In this document: one piece after another, positions 17,971 to 25,739 of the stretch | Layout: each line of letters opens with the position of its first letter | How positions within the stretch are numbered: the first letter of the stretch is position 1 | Notes under the pieces: model-generated | What the model was told of the DNA's origin: nothing | Database searches by the model: none | What the model saw: the letters and a program-made list of their open reading frames with translations, nothing else | Assembly (NCBI RefSeq): GCF_010015475.1 | Contig: NZ_SSNI01000023.1 | Location: forward strand, 1-64,000 | DNA: 64,000 bases | Direction of reading: 5' to 3' | From: Pontibacter pamirensis | Lineage (GTDB): Bacteria > Bacteroidota > Bacteroidia > Cytophagales > Hymenobacteraceae | Translations under genes and position numbers: made by a program

Positions 17971-18642
17971 ATGGAGCTACTACAGCACCTGATTGACTTT
18001 ATACTGCACATAGACCTGCACCTGGTCAGCTTGCTACAGCAGTATGAAAGCTGGATATACCTGATCCTTTTTCTTATCATCTTCTGCGAGACGGGCCTGG
18101 TGGTGACGCCTTTCCTGCCGGGAGACTCACTTCTATTTGCCTTGGGAGCGCTGGCCGCCATACCGGCGTCGGGCCTAAATCTTTTGCTGCTGTTAGCACT
18201 ACTCTGCATTGCTGCTATTTTAGGAGACTCTTTCAATTACCTTACAGGTATGAAGTTGGGAAGCAGGGTATACAGAAAGAACTACTGGTTTCTGAAGCAG
18301 GAACACCTGCAGCAGGCGGAGCGCTTTTACACCCGCTATGGTGGCCGCACAATCATTTACGCCCGCTTTATACCTATTGTGCGCACTTTCGCTCCTTTCG
18401 TGGCAGGTATGAGTAAGATGAACTACAGCAGGTTCCTGTATTACAACATAGCAGGTGCCTTTGTCTGGGTGTTGTTCTTCGTGCTGATTGGTTACATGTT
18501 TGGTAACATGCCAACGGTAAAGGAAAACTTTTCTTTGCTGGTGCTGGGCATTATCGGGGTGTCAATGCTCCCGCCAGTTATCACGGTGGCAAAGCAGCGC
18601 CTGGCGACAAGAAGGCAGGCCAAAGTACAAGGCTTTAAATAG
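17971..18642 (+). CDS. DedA family membrane protein
   Basis: 223 aa with about five helices. The family sequence FCETGLVVTPFLPGDSLLFALG with an acidic residue and the later RFIPIVRTFAPFVAGMSKM are the two DedA signature blocks; the latter carries the conserved FIPxxR arginine. DedA proteins are undecaprenyl phosphate or lipid transporters needed for envelope integrity. The ATG at 17971 (MELLQHL) is preferred over a TTG 33 nt upstream. Confidence 0.93.
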   Translation: MELLQHLIDFILHIDLHLVSLLQQYESWIYLILFLIIFCETGLVVTPFLPGDSLLFALGALAAIPASGLNLLLLLALLCIAAILGDSFNYLTGMKLGSRVYRKNYWFLKQEHLQQAERFYTRYGGRTIIYARFIPIVRTFAPFVAGMSKMNYSRFLYYNIAGAFVWVLFFVLIGYMFGNMPTVKENFSLLVLGIIGVSMLPPVITVAKQRLATRRQAKVQGFK

Positions 18643-18774
18643 CAAAAGAATTTACCAGCTCCGAAAGCAAGTGGCCTGGCCTCGACACCAGCTCAGTAAA
18701 AGCAGAAAAGTACCTCTCTGCACAATTGCCGCAGATGAAAAGAGTGATGGTATGACAGTAGACTCACAGCAACC

Positions 18775-19887
18775 ATGGCCTTAACTAAACAGAAACTACA
18801 GGAAAATTTCTCTACCCGAAAGCTCGTACTGCCGATGTTGCTGGGCTTTGGGGTGATAGGCTATATGCTGTACACCAGCTATGAGCCGGGGCAACTGAAC
18901 ACGCTGCTGCAGGTAAGCCCTTTCTGGGTGAGCATGGCCCTGCTGGTGCTCCTTGTAAGGGATTTCGGGTACATCTACCGTATGCGTTATATCACAGATA
19001 AAGTACTGAGTTGGAAGCAGAGCTTTAACATTATCATGCTGTGGGAGTTCGCTTCCTGTGCTCTGCCTTCTGTAATGGGTGGTACTACGGTGGTCGCTTA
19101 TATTCTTTTCAAAGAAAAGATTCCGCTGGGCAAAGCCATTGCACAGGTTATGGTGACGTCGCTGCTCGACAACCTGTACTTTGTGCTGGCTGTACCACTG
19201 GTGCTTTACTTTACAAAAGAAAATGTGCTGCCCGAGATGCTCGGCCTGAGCGAAACGTTACGCGAAAGCCTCGCTATTGCCTTTATCATCAGTTATCTGC
19301 TGATTTCCTTGTATGCTTTCACTATGTTTTATGCGCTCATCATTAACCCAAAAGCTGTAAAACACCTGTTCATCCGGCTAGGCCAGTTAAGGCCATTCAG
19401 AAAGTGGCGGGAGCAAATGTTCCGCCATGCCAATGAACTCCTGATCGCGTCGCAGCACCTGCGCAGCAAAAAATCCACTTACTGGTTACATGCCGGTATT
19501 TCCACCGCTTTTGTCTGGACTGCCCGCTACATTATCATCGGCTGCCTGATTGCCGCTTTCACACAACTAAACCTGCACGACCACCTGCTTATCTTCTCAC
19601 GCAACCTTATTTATAAGATTGTCCTGTTTATGTCGGTAACACCGGGGGCGGCAGGCATAGCTGAAATCGCTTTCCCGGCCTTCTTCGGAGCATACCTGGG
19701 AAGCTTTACCACCATTGTTGTGCTGTTGTACCGTCTCCTGACGCATTACCTGTACCTCGTGTTGGGAGCCATTATTTTCCCGCGCTGGGCAGCACGCGTT
19801 TTCAGTGGCAGTGAGTCCGCTGATGAGGCAAAGCTTTTAATACCAGAACAACCTGAATCTTTAAACACCCAACCTATGGCTGTATAG
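18775..19887 (+). CDS. Lysylphosphatidylglycerol synthase TM-type flippase-like protein
   Basis: 370 aa with about eight helices. The sequence WEFASCALPSVMGGTTVVAYILFKEKIPLGKAIAQ is the conserved loop of the LPG_synthase_TM/UPF0104 family, and SVTPGAAGIAEIAF is its second motif. Family members move lipids across the inner membrane or modify phospholipid head groups; here the aminoacyl-transferase domain is absent, so only a transport-like role is likely. The APC permease gene begins 10 nt after its stop, so both are probably one operon. Confidence 0.9.
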   Translation: MALTKQKLQENFSTRKLVLPMLLGFGVIGYMLYTSYEPGQLNTLLQVSPFWVSMALLVLLVRDFGYIYRMRYITDKVLSWKQSFNIIMLWEFASCALPSVMGGTTVVAYILFKEKIPLGKAIAQVMVTSLLDNLYFVLAVPLVLYFTKENVLPEMLGLSETLRESLAIAFIISYLLISLYAFTMFYALIINPKAVKHLFIRLGQLRPFRKWREQMFRHANELLIASQHLRSKKSTYWLHAGISTAFVWTARYIIIGCLIAAFTQLNLHDHLLIFSRNLIYKIVLFMSVTPGAAGIAEIAFPAFFGAYLGSFTTIVVLLYRLLTHYLYLVLGAIIFPRWAARVFSGSESADEAKLLIPEQPESLNTQPMAV

Positions 19888-19897
19888 CAGCCGCTTT

Positions 19898-21643
19898 ATG
19901 AGCAATTTGCTGAAGAACCTTACCCGCCGCAAAAGTGCTACGGCGCTACTGGCTGATTACGAACGAGATGGTAACATCCATGGCACTGACCTGGTGCGCA
20001 CCCTTCGTCTGAAGGATTTAATATCATTTGGGATTGCCGCCATTATCGGGGCGGGCATTTTTAGTACTATCGGGAACGCCAGCGCGGCTGGCGGAGCAGG
20101 AGTATCACTGCTTTTTATATTTACAGCGATAGCATGCGGCTTTTCGGCCCTTTGCTATGCCCAATTTGCCTCCACCATACCTGTTTCAGGGAGCGCTTAC
20201 ACCTATGCCTATGCTTCTTTTGGAGAGTTAGTTGCCTGGATTATCGGCTGGGACCTGCTCATGGAGTACGCCATCGGGAATATTGCCGTGGCTATCTCCT
20301 GGTCCGATTACTTTACGGCTGTGATGCATGGCGTAGGTCTTGGCCTGCCGGAGTACTTGACAATGGACTACTTAAGCGCCTCCCGGGGCTTTGAGGCAGC
20401 CTCTGCTCTACTGGCGCAAGGCAATCTGTTGGCAACGTTACCAGCGAACATGCAGGAAGCATACCTGGCCTGGCAGCAGGCTCCTTCTATAGCGGGAATC
20501 CGATTGGTTGCGGATGTCCCTGCTTTAGGCATTACGGTGCTGATTACGTACCTCGTTTACATTGGTATTAAAGAGTCGAAGCGAACAGCGAACCTGCTGG
20601 TGTTGCTTAAGCTGCTGGTTATCCTGCTGGTGATAACGGTGGGAGCCTTCTATGTAAACACTGACAACTGGACGCCGTTTGCTCCGAATGGTATATCCGG
20701 CATCATGAAAGGTGTATCGGCCGTGTTTTTTGCCTACATCGGTTTTGATGCCATTTCCACTACCGCCGAAGAGTGCGAAAACCCGCAACGCGATTTGCCG
20801 CGAGCCATGATTTTTGCGCTCATCATCTGTACCGTCCTGTATGTGATTCTGGCACTGATTTTAACCGGCATGGTACCTTACCAGGAGTTAGCTGTGGGCG
20901 ACCCGCTGGCATTTGTGTTTTCAAGAGTAAACTTGGATGCCATTGCGGGTATAGTAGCCGTTAGTGCGATTGTGGCGATGGCTAGTGTGTTACTGGTGTT
21001 CCAGTACGGGCAGCCTCGTATCTGGATGAGTATGAGCCGTGACGGCCTGCTGCCGCAGGCTTTTTCCCGCATTCACCCAAAGCACAGAACCCCTTCCTTT
21101 GCCACCATTGTGACAGGCTTCGTAGTGGCGGTTCCTGCCCTTTTCATGAACCTGACAGAGGTAACGGACCTGACGAGTATCGGTACTTTATTTGCTTTTG
21201 TGCTTGTGTGCGGCGGTATACTACTTATGGAGCAGCAGCAAGGTGTGCCTGCCACAAATAAAGGGTTTCGAGTGCCTTATATCAACGGAAAGTTTATTCT
21301 ACCTTTGCTTCTGCTGTGCTGCCTTTCACTGCTTTATGTTTACAACCAGGAGGGCCTGACGCAGTTTTTCAGTATGGAAGGCGGTTGGGGAAATCTTCAG
21401 CACAAACTGCCGCTGCTGGGTTTTATATTGGTGGCCATCGCACTAACACTGCTCACCTTCACCCGCAACCTTTCGCTGATACCGGTGCTCGGCCTCCTGA
21501 CAAACCTATACCTGATGACTGAACTTGGCATCACCAACTGGAGTCGCTTTATGGCATGGCTGGTATTGGGCTTAGTCATATACTTCTTTTACGGGTACCG
21601 TAACAGTAAATTAAATAAACCTGCCGCCCCGGTAGCTGTATAG
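19898..21643 (+). CDS. APC family amino acid permease (cationic amino acid transporter type)
   Basis: 581 aa with about 12-14 helices. TM1 carries the unwound GAGIFSTIGN sequence typical of the APC superfamily, TM3 follows PVSGSAYTYAY, and the eighth region has FFAYIGFDAISTTAEECENPQRDLPRAM, the CAT-type signature. It imports amino acids across the inner membrane, probably with protons. Substrate is not predictable. The gene follows the flippase-like gene within 10 nt. Confidence 0.93.
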   Translation: MSNLLKNLTRRKSATALLADYERDGNIHGTDLVRTLRLKDLISFGIAAIIGAGIFSTIGNASAAGGAGVSLLFIFTAIACGFSALCYAQFASTIPVSGSAYTYAYASFGELVAWIIGWDLLMEYAIGNIAVAISWSDYFTAVMHGVGLGLPEYLTMDYLSASRGFEAASALLAQGNLLATLPANMQEAYLAWQQAPSIAGIRLVADVPALGITVLITYLVYIGIKESKRTANLLVLLKLLVILLVITVGAFYVNTDNWTPFAPNGISGIMKGVSAVFFAYIGFDAISTTAEECENPQRDLPRAMIFALIICTVLYVILALILTGMVPYQELAVGDPLAFVFSRVNLDAIAGIVAVSAIVAMASVLLVFQYGQPRIWMSMSRDGLLPQAFSRIHPKHRTPSFATIVTGFVVAVPALFMNLTEVTDLTSIGTLFAFVLVCGGILLMEQQQGVPATNKGFRVPYINGKFILPLLLLCCLSLLYVYNQEGLTQFFSMEGGWGNLQHKLPLLGFILVAIALTLLTFTRNLSLIPVLGLLTNLYLMTELGITNWSRFMAWLVLGLVIYFFYGYRNSKLNKPAAPVAV

Positions 21644-21866
21644 TTGAGCTCGTAAAAACTGAGGTAGATTTTTCCATTCCTGTCACAAGCAACCAGTTGA
21701 TATTTTATGTTAAATAAAAGAGTGCAACAATATGAGAAACTTGTGGGAAGGTTCAGTACTGCTATGCCTTAAAGGCTTCAGTGCCTCCATTTATAAGAGA
21801 AATAGTTAGTTGAAAATAGATAGTAAAAGCCACGGCTTTTAGCCATGACCTTTCTCATTGTATGCA
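21644..21866. other. Gap after the APC gene, no genes seen
   Basis: Only short hairpin-like patches such as AAAAGCC-AC-GGCTTTT near 21826-21841. No reading frame or RNA family was recognised. Confidence 0.35.
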
Positions 21867-21909
21867 CAAACAGCCCCTGCTTCATTGGTTGCAGGGGCTG
21901 TTTGTTTTT
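21867..21909 (+). terminator. Terminator
   Basis: CAAACAGCCCCTGC and GCAGGGGCTGTTTG with a 10-nt loop, then TTTTTG. It lies about 220 nt past the APC permease, so it may end a long 3' UTR or a small RNA. Confidence 0.8.
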
Positions 21910-21995
21910 GCCTTCAGGCAAATTATTACACAACCCCTGAAACACTTATGGTATAGTAAGAAAATGAGACTTGTTGCAATACCGTTTCCACCTCA

Positions 21996-22034
21996 AGAGA
22001 AAAGGCCACAACTAAATGCTGCGGCCTTTTCTCT
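21996..22034. terminator. Terminator downstream of the first disordered-protein gene
   Basis: AGAGAAAAGGCC and GGCCTTTTCTCT with a 15-nt loop. It lies about 60 nt after the stop of the minus-strand gene at 22096, so it can end that transcript; the symmetric A/T arms would also stop transcripts from the left. Confidence 0.7.
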
Positions 22035-22095
22035 GATGGTATAAAGGATACTAATGTACCTTCCTGTATACGTATATGCTTTTTAAAAATAGCGC

Positions 22096-22659
22096 TTAGC
22101 GGTTGTATCCCCCGAAGTGCCCATAGTAATTGTTATCATCTCTGTTTCTGTCACCAAACCGGTCATTTCCAAACTCGCGGAAGGAGTCTGAGTTGCCGTA
22201 GCCTGTATCGTGACGAAAGCCATGGTTACCACGGCTGTCAAAATCGCGGTAACGGTCCCCCTCCTCAGGGTTATCATAGTTCGGGTTGTATCCCTGGCTA
22301 TAGCTGTAGTGTCTAGGCTGTCTCGCATAGGGTCCTTCACCGTATGGGAAACGCTCTACCCTGTCTAAATCATTTTCTGCGCCATACGGAAGACCGTAAT
22401 CCATTTGCCTGGACTGACCGCTATAGTTTGAAATGCCGTACATTTCCTGGTACTTATCATCCCGTGTACCTTCCCGTCCTCCTTCGCGGCCATACTCAGG
22501 ACTTTGCTGCAGCCTGTAGTTCTGTCCTTCTTCATTCCGGGTGTCACCTAGATGCGCATTCTCGCGCCCGTGGAAACGCCCGTGGCGGTGGCCTCCATGG
22601 CCTTCTTGTCTGTAATTACGGCTAAAGTTGCCGTAGTTTTTTTCTCTTTCGTCTCTCAT
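22096..22659 (-). CDS. Low-complexity hydrophilic disordered protein
   Basis: 187 aa, very rich in Gly, Arg, Tyr, Asp, Asn and Glu, with no Cys or Trp and almost no Ile or Val. It starts MRDEREKNYGNFSRN and ends YGHFGGYNR. No signal peptide or membrane segment is visible. Such proteins are expected to be intrinsically disordered; the composition fits hydrophilins and Gly/Tyr/Arg-rich condensate-forming proteins. It lies 101 nt after the second member of the cluster on the same strand. The function is unknown; a stress or desiccation role is inference. Confidence 0.75.
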   Translation of the reverse strand: MRDEREKNYGNFSRNYRQEGHGGHRHGRFHGRENAHLGDTRNEEGQNYRLQQSPEYGREGGREGTRDDKYQEMYGISNYSGQSRQMDYGLPYGAENDLDRVERFPYGEGPYARQPRHYSYSQGYNPNYDNPEEGDRYRDFDSRGNHGFRHDTGYGNSDSFREFGNDRFGDRNRDDNNYYGHFGGYNR

Positions 22660-22680
22660 AGCTTTAAATTTTTAAGTTTT

Positions 22681-22712
22681 AAGCAGCACCGGTTTCACAA
22701 CTGGTGCTGCTT
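22681..22712. terminator. Hairpin between two disordered-protein genes
   Basis: AAGCAGCACC and GGTGCTGCTT around a 12-nt centre. On the minus strand it is not followed by a T-run, so it may be an attenuator or RNA-stability hairpin between the genes rather than a strong terminator. Confidence 0.5.
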
Positions 22713-22760
22713 TGATTTCTTTTATTTTTTGTGTGTTTACTCAGAAGTGTTTCCCAGTGA

Positions 22761-23510
22761 CTAACGTCTGTCTCTGTCGCGCATGTAGTCATCGTAACGG
22801 TCGCGGCGCTGGTTGCTTTCACCTTGCCAGCGCTCCAGGTTGCTGTATCGGGTATCTTCACCGTAGTGATCTTCGCCACGGGCATAGTTGCGGCCGGCAA
22901 AACCGGTGCTGTAGTCATTATCATACATTCTGTTGCCATGCTCGTAGCGGCGATAAGACTCGTAGTCTCCGCGTGAACCGCGATCCCAGTTGCCATCATC
23001 ATTGCCACGGCGCACATCGTGACCAAACTTCTCATCCGCCATTCCATAACGGTAATCCGAATTGTCATTGTTGCCTAAGGCCCTGTCGCTATAATCCTGG
23101 TTGCTGTAGTCGCCACGGTCATCGTACTGGCGGTGCGAATTCCGGTCCTCGTCTTCAATAAACGTCATTCCGTATGGATTATCCTGGCTGAAGTTGCCGC
23201 GATTGGTATAGTCCTCTCCGCTATATTGAGCTCCCCCAGACTGGAAGCGCCCCTGCGGGTACATCTGGCTATGGTCTGCATTGCTGTTAAAGCTGGAGTC
23301 GTCCCCGTACTGGCTAAAAGAATTGTCGCCGTAGCCACGGTTAAAGTGGCTGTCTCTGGCGTAGTTACCACGGTCTGAGTTCTGCCCATGGTGATGGCCA
23401 TGCAGTGGGCGTGGTCCACTCCCTCTATCGTCTCTGTAGGTATCTCTAATATTACCTCTTTCTCTGTTGTTATCTCTTCCTCTGTTATTGTCACTTCTAT
23501 CGTCTCTCAT
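22761..23510 (-). CDS. Low-complexity hydrophilic disordered protein
   Basis: 249 aa, starting MRDDRSDNNRGRDNNRE and ending MRDRDRR. Composition is dominated by Asp, Arg, Asn, Gly, Ser and Tyr, with no Cys and very few aliphatic residues. The N-terminal MRD resembles that of the neighbouring gene, suggesting a common ancestor. The ATG at 23510 (preceded by AAAAAGCT) is chosen, since the frame upstream codes for unrelated hydrophobic residues. No domain is recognisable. It probably shares a transcript with the gene at 22096. Confidence 0.75.
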   Translation of the reverse strand: MRDDRSDNNRGRDNNRERGNIRDTYRDDRGSGPRPLHGHHHGQNSDRGNYARDSHFNRGYGDNSFSQYGDDSSFNSNADHSQMYPQGRFQSGGAQYSGEDYTNRGNFSQDNPYGMTFIEDEDRNSHRQYDDRGDYSNQDYSDRALGNNDNSDYRYGMADEKFGHDVRRGNDDGNWDRGSRGDYESYRRYEHGNRMYDNDYSTGFAGRNYARGEDHYGEDTRYSNLERWQGESNQRRDRYDDYMRDRDRR

Positions 23511-23627
23511 AGCTTTTTTAGGTTTGATTTGACTATCTATTATACATCTTATTACGGGTGCAAGGGGCCTAGAGGTTAGCAACAGGGCCGACTATAAGTA
23601 AACCTCAGGCCTTTTGATGCGTTAAAA

Positions 23628-24422
23628 ATGTATAACACCAAACATAAAATGACTATGGAAAGAGACAATTGGAATAATAGGAACAAATACAGCAACGACA
23701 GAAACCAGAACCGCAGCAACCAGCGCCGTGCAGACGTGGACAGCTATCGTGGTGCCTATCGCCTGGACACCTCCAGCGACCACCGAAATGTAAGCACCTG
23801 GAACGGATTTGACAGAGGCGAAGAAAACCGCGACCAGGGCACCGACTTCAACCGCAATTACAACAACGACTATAACCGAAACTATAACAACGACTATAAC
23901 CGGAATTACAACAGTGGCCAGCAAGATAACCGTGGCGGCAGCACTGCCGGAAACTTCGATTATGACCGCGACAACCGTTACCAACAGCAGGACCGCGGAG
24001 GCAGCACCCGCAACATGGGCGAGCGGTACCAGTCAACCAGCGGTGGTTACAACTCCCGCTTCGGTGGTAACCAAAGCGGCAACAGTGGTGGATATGACAG
24101 AGAAAACAGACACGACAGTGTCCGCAGCCGTATAGATGAGAGAGATCGTTCCGGCTGGGACAACTTTAACACGGATTACAGCCCCGACAATTACGGAGGC
24201 AGAAGAAGTGGCGCTAACGAAGGAAACATGGCGGGTTCTTTAAGCTACGGCTACGACGGCGACAGAAACTCCGACCCTGACCGGAACAGACATTATGACC
24301 CGCTCAGCGGAGAGCGCCGCAGCTATCATGGCGACTATCAAAGCAGGCAACTTGATCGCAGCCAGTACAGAGGCAGCACAAGCCGTAAAAGAAATACCGA
24401 AAATGATAGTGGTTGGTATTAG
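23628..24422 (+). CDS. Asn/Arg-rich disordered protein with 8-residue tandem repeat
   Basis: 264 aa in the opposite orientation to the two genes before it. It is rich in Asn, Arg, Asp, Gly, Ser and Tyr. Residues 74-97 hold three copies of an 8-residue unit (YNRNYNND), coded by three 24-bp direct repeats at 23848-23919. The C-terminal half has DPLSGERRSYHGDY and ends in SGWY. No signal peptide, cysteine or membrane segment was seen. ATG codons at 23649 and 23655 are alternative starts. It lies 117 nt from the divergent gene at 23510, so a shared regulatory region is likely. Confidence 0.75.
   Translation: MYNTKHKMTMERDNWNNRNKYSNDRNQNRSNQRRADVDSYRGAYRLDTSSDHRNVSTWNGFDRGEENRDQGTDFNRNYNNDYNRNYNNDYNRNYNSGQQDNRGGSTAGNFDYDRDNRYQQQDRGGSTRNMGERYQSTSGGYNSRFGGNQSGNSGGYDRENRHDSVRSRIDERDRSGWDNFNTDYSPDNYGGRRSGANEGNMAGSLSYGYDGDRNSDPDRNRHYDPLSGERRSYHGDYQSRQLDRSQYRGSTSRKRNTENDSGWY
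23848..23919 (+). repeat. Three tandem 24-bp coding repeats
   Basis: Units at 23848-23871, 23872-23895 and 23896-23919, each of the form TTC/TAT-AACCG-AA-TATAACAACGAC with synonymous changes. They code for the YNRNYNND repeat. Such arrays can gain or lose units by slippage. Confidence 0.85.
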
Positions 24423-24449
24423 CAACCGGTAAAATAAATTACACTTTAT

Positions 24450-24481
24450 GGTAGAAGGGCTTTGCCCTTTCTACCCTTTTT
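24450..24481 (+). terminator. Terminator after the repeat-bearing disordered protein
   Basis: GGTAGAAGGGC, a TTT loop and GCCCTTTCTACC with one bulge, followed by CTTTTT. It begins 28 nt after the stop at 24422. Confidence 0.75.
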
Positions 24482-24501
24482 AAAACCTAAAACTAAAAAC
24501 G

Positions 24502-24771
24502 ATGAGCACGAACGATAAGAATAAAGAGGAAAAGAAAGATAACTACAGCAGTAAAGATCAACTGAAAAATGAAAACCTTAACAAAACCGTGAACGAAGGC
24601 AACAGCGTGCCCAACATCCACCCTACCGGCAAGGATCGAGAGATAGTTGACAACGAAGAGGTTATGAAAGGTAAAGTTGGTGGAGCCCCATCGCAGAAAA
24701 GCGGTAGCCGGGGTAGCGCTGACGTACAGGACGGTGGCGAAGATGTTGGAAGCAGCGCCGGAAGTCATTAA
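24502..24771 (+). CDS. Short hydrophilic disordered protein
   Basis: 89 aa, starting MSTNDKNKEEKKDNYSSKDQ. Rich in Lys, Asn, Glu, Asp, Ser and Gly; no aromatic cluster, no Cys. The composition differs from the three upstream genes by many lysines. It looks like a small hydrophilin or LEA-like protein. It lies directly downstream on the same strand as the 23628 gene, beyond its terminator, so it probably has its own promoter. Confidence 0.7.
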   Translation: MSTNDKNKEEKKDNYSSKDQLKNENLNKTVNEGNSVPNIHPTGKDREIVDNEEVMKGKVGGAPSQKSGSRGSADVQDGGEDVGSSAGSH

Positions 24772-24825
24772 AATAAATTAGAGTGTTTCTGGCTCTCTTC
24801 CAGACTCAAATGAATCTTACAGTTT

Positions 24826-24885
24826 TTTGCAACTGAAACAGGAAAGCCACCTTATGTAAGGTGGCTTTCCTGTTTCAGTTGCAAA
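24826..24885. terminator. Bidirectional terminator with 29-bp stem
   Basis: TTTGCAACTGAAACAGGAAA and its complement, with only a 2-nt loop, between the convergent 24502 and 24890 genes. It is one of the longest perfect hairpins in the window. Confidence 0.85.
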
Positions 24886-24889
24886 TGGC

Positions 24890-25135
24890 TTACTGAAGCT
24901 CTTCCTGCTCCATGTACTCCCACATGGCATCTTCGCTTGCGCCTGTCTTTGCTGCGTAAATCAACATGGTAGTGTATACTCCAATCAGAAGAAAGCTTAG
25001 CGGGACAGAAAAAATGAAGGATATAATAAGTGTCTTCACCGGATCGGGCTTAGAACTCATTTTGGTGGAGGCATACCAGAAAAACAAGACATTGAATATG
25101 CCGGAAAGCGCTACGAAGTTGATAATATCTAACAT
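24890..25135 (-). CDS. Small membrane protein, unknown function
   Basis: 81 aa with two hydrophobic segments (residues about 5-22 and 35-60, the latter IISFIFSVPLSFLLIGVYTTMLIYA), joined by a short KMSSKPDP loop and ending in an acidic tail. It resembles a small inner-membrane protein. No known family was recognised. Confidence 0.65.
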   Translation of the reverse strand: MLDIINFVALSGIFNVLFFWYASTKMSSKPDPVKTLIISFIFSVPLSFLLIGVYTTMLIYAAKTGASEDAMWEYMEQEELQ

Positions 25136-25676
25136 TGGCTAAAAGGTATAGTCAGGTTGTTTAGTACAAGTAAGCTTTTAAAGCTTTAATGTTAAAAGCC
25201 AACCTCACGATGAACCTGATTGTTCTTTTAAAATCTTTCTTTTAACAAAACAGCTTAGTGCAATTTAAGAGGCCAGCACATAAATCGCAAGCTTTGTTAA
25301 CAAAATATTATTTTATCATTAGCCTTTGAAAATAAATCATAAAACAGGAAAAATATTTAATTTTTCCCTCCCATTTCTTCTCATAGCTGCAAAAAATCTA
25401 TTAGTCCGCTCTCGCCTTAAATGTTTTAGACAAGCATGCTTTACTCTATAGAAAAACAAAAAGCATAGAGAGTTTGATAAGAACAGTGCAATTTTTAACT
25501 ACTCATTTCACTCCAGCTTTTAAAATGAAGTGTCAACAGCACGTTGAAAGCCACTTTCTACAGACCATTAGAAATCTTACCCCAGCAGGTGCAGCATCTA
25601 TTCTCTCTTATTTTGCTAACAAACTAAAGGTGTTCAATACATTTAAATGAATAAGCGTAAAACATCAGAACTTTAT
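25136..25676. other. AT-rich gap, no genes seen
   Basis: About 540 nt of strongly AT-rich sequence with no convincing reading frame, tRNA or stable hairpin. It separates the small membrane protein from the alcohol dehydrogenase terminator. Confidence 0.4.
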
Positions 25677-25722
25677 AGAGCAAAAGCCCGCTTCACGATG
25701 AAGTGTAGCGGGCTTTTGCTCT
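25677..25722 (-). terminator. Terminator of the alcohol dehydrogenase gene
   Basis: AGAGCAAAAGCCCGC and its complement with a 16-nt loop. It lies 18 nt after the stop of the minus-strand gene at 25740. Confidence 0.82.
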
Positions 25723-25739
25723 TAGTCTAAAGATGCTAC

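Noticed and set aside
18643-18774. An open frame of about 35 codons between the DedA and flippase-like genes (ends MKRVMV)
   Set aside because: No start codon before its last few residues and no family match. It could be a decayed fragment but is too short to support.
23848-23919. CRISPR array
   Set aside because: The 24-bp units are directly adjacent with no spacers and code in one frame; no cas genes are nearby.
23622-23984. Antisense open frame of 120 codons with a hydrophobic Val/Ile-rich product
   Set aside because: It is the complement of the Asn/Asp/Tyr codons of the disordered gene on the other strand (AAC, GAC and TAT read back as Val and Ile). The product is an artefact of composition.
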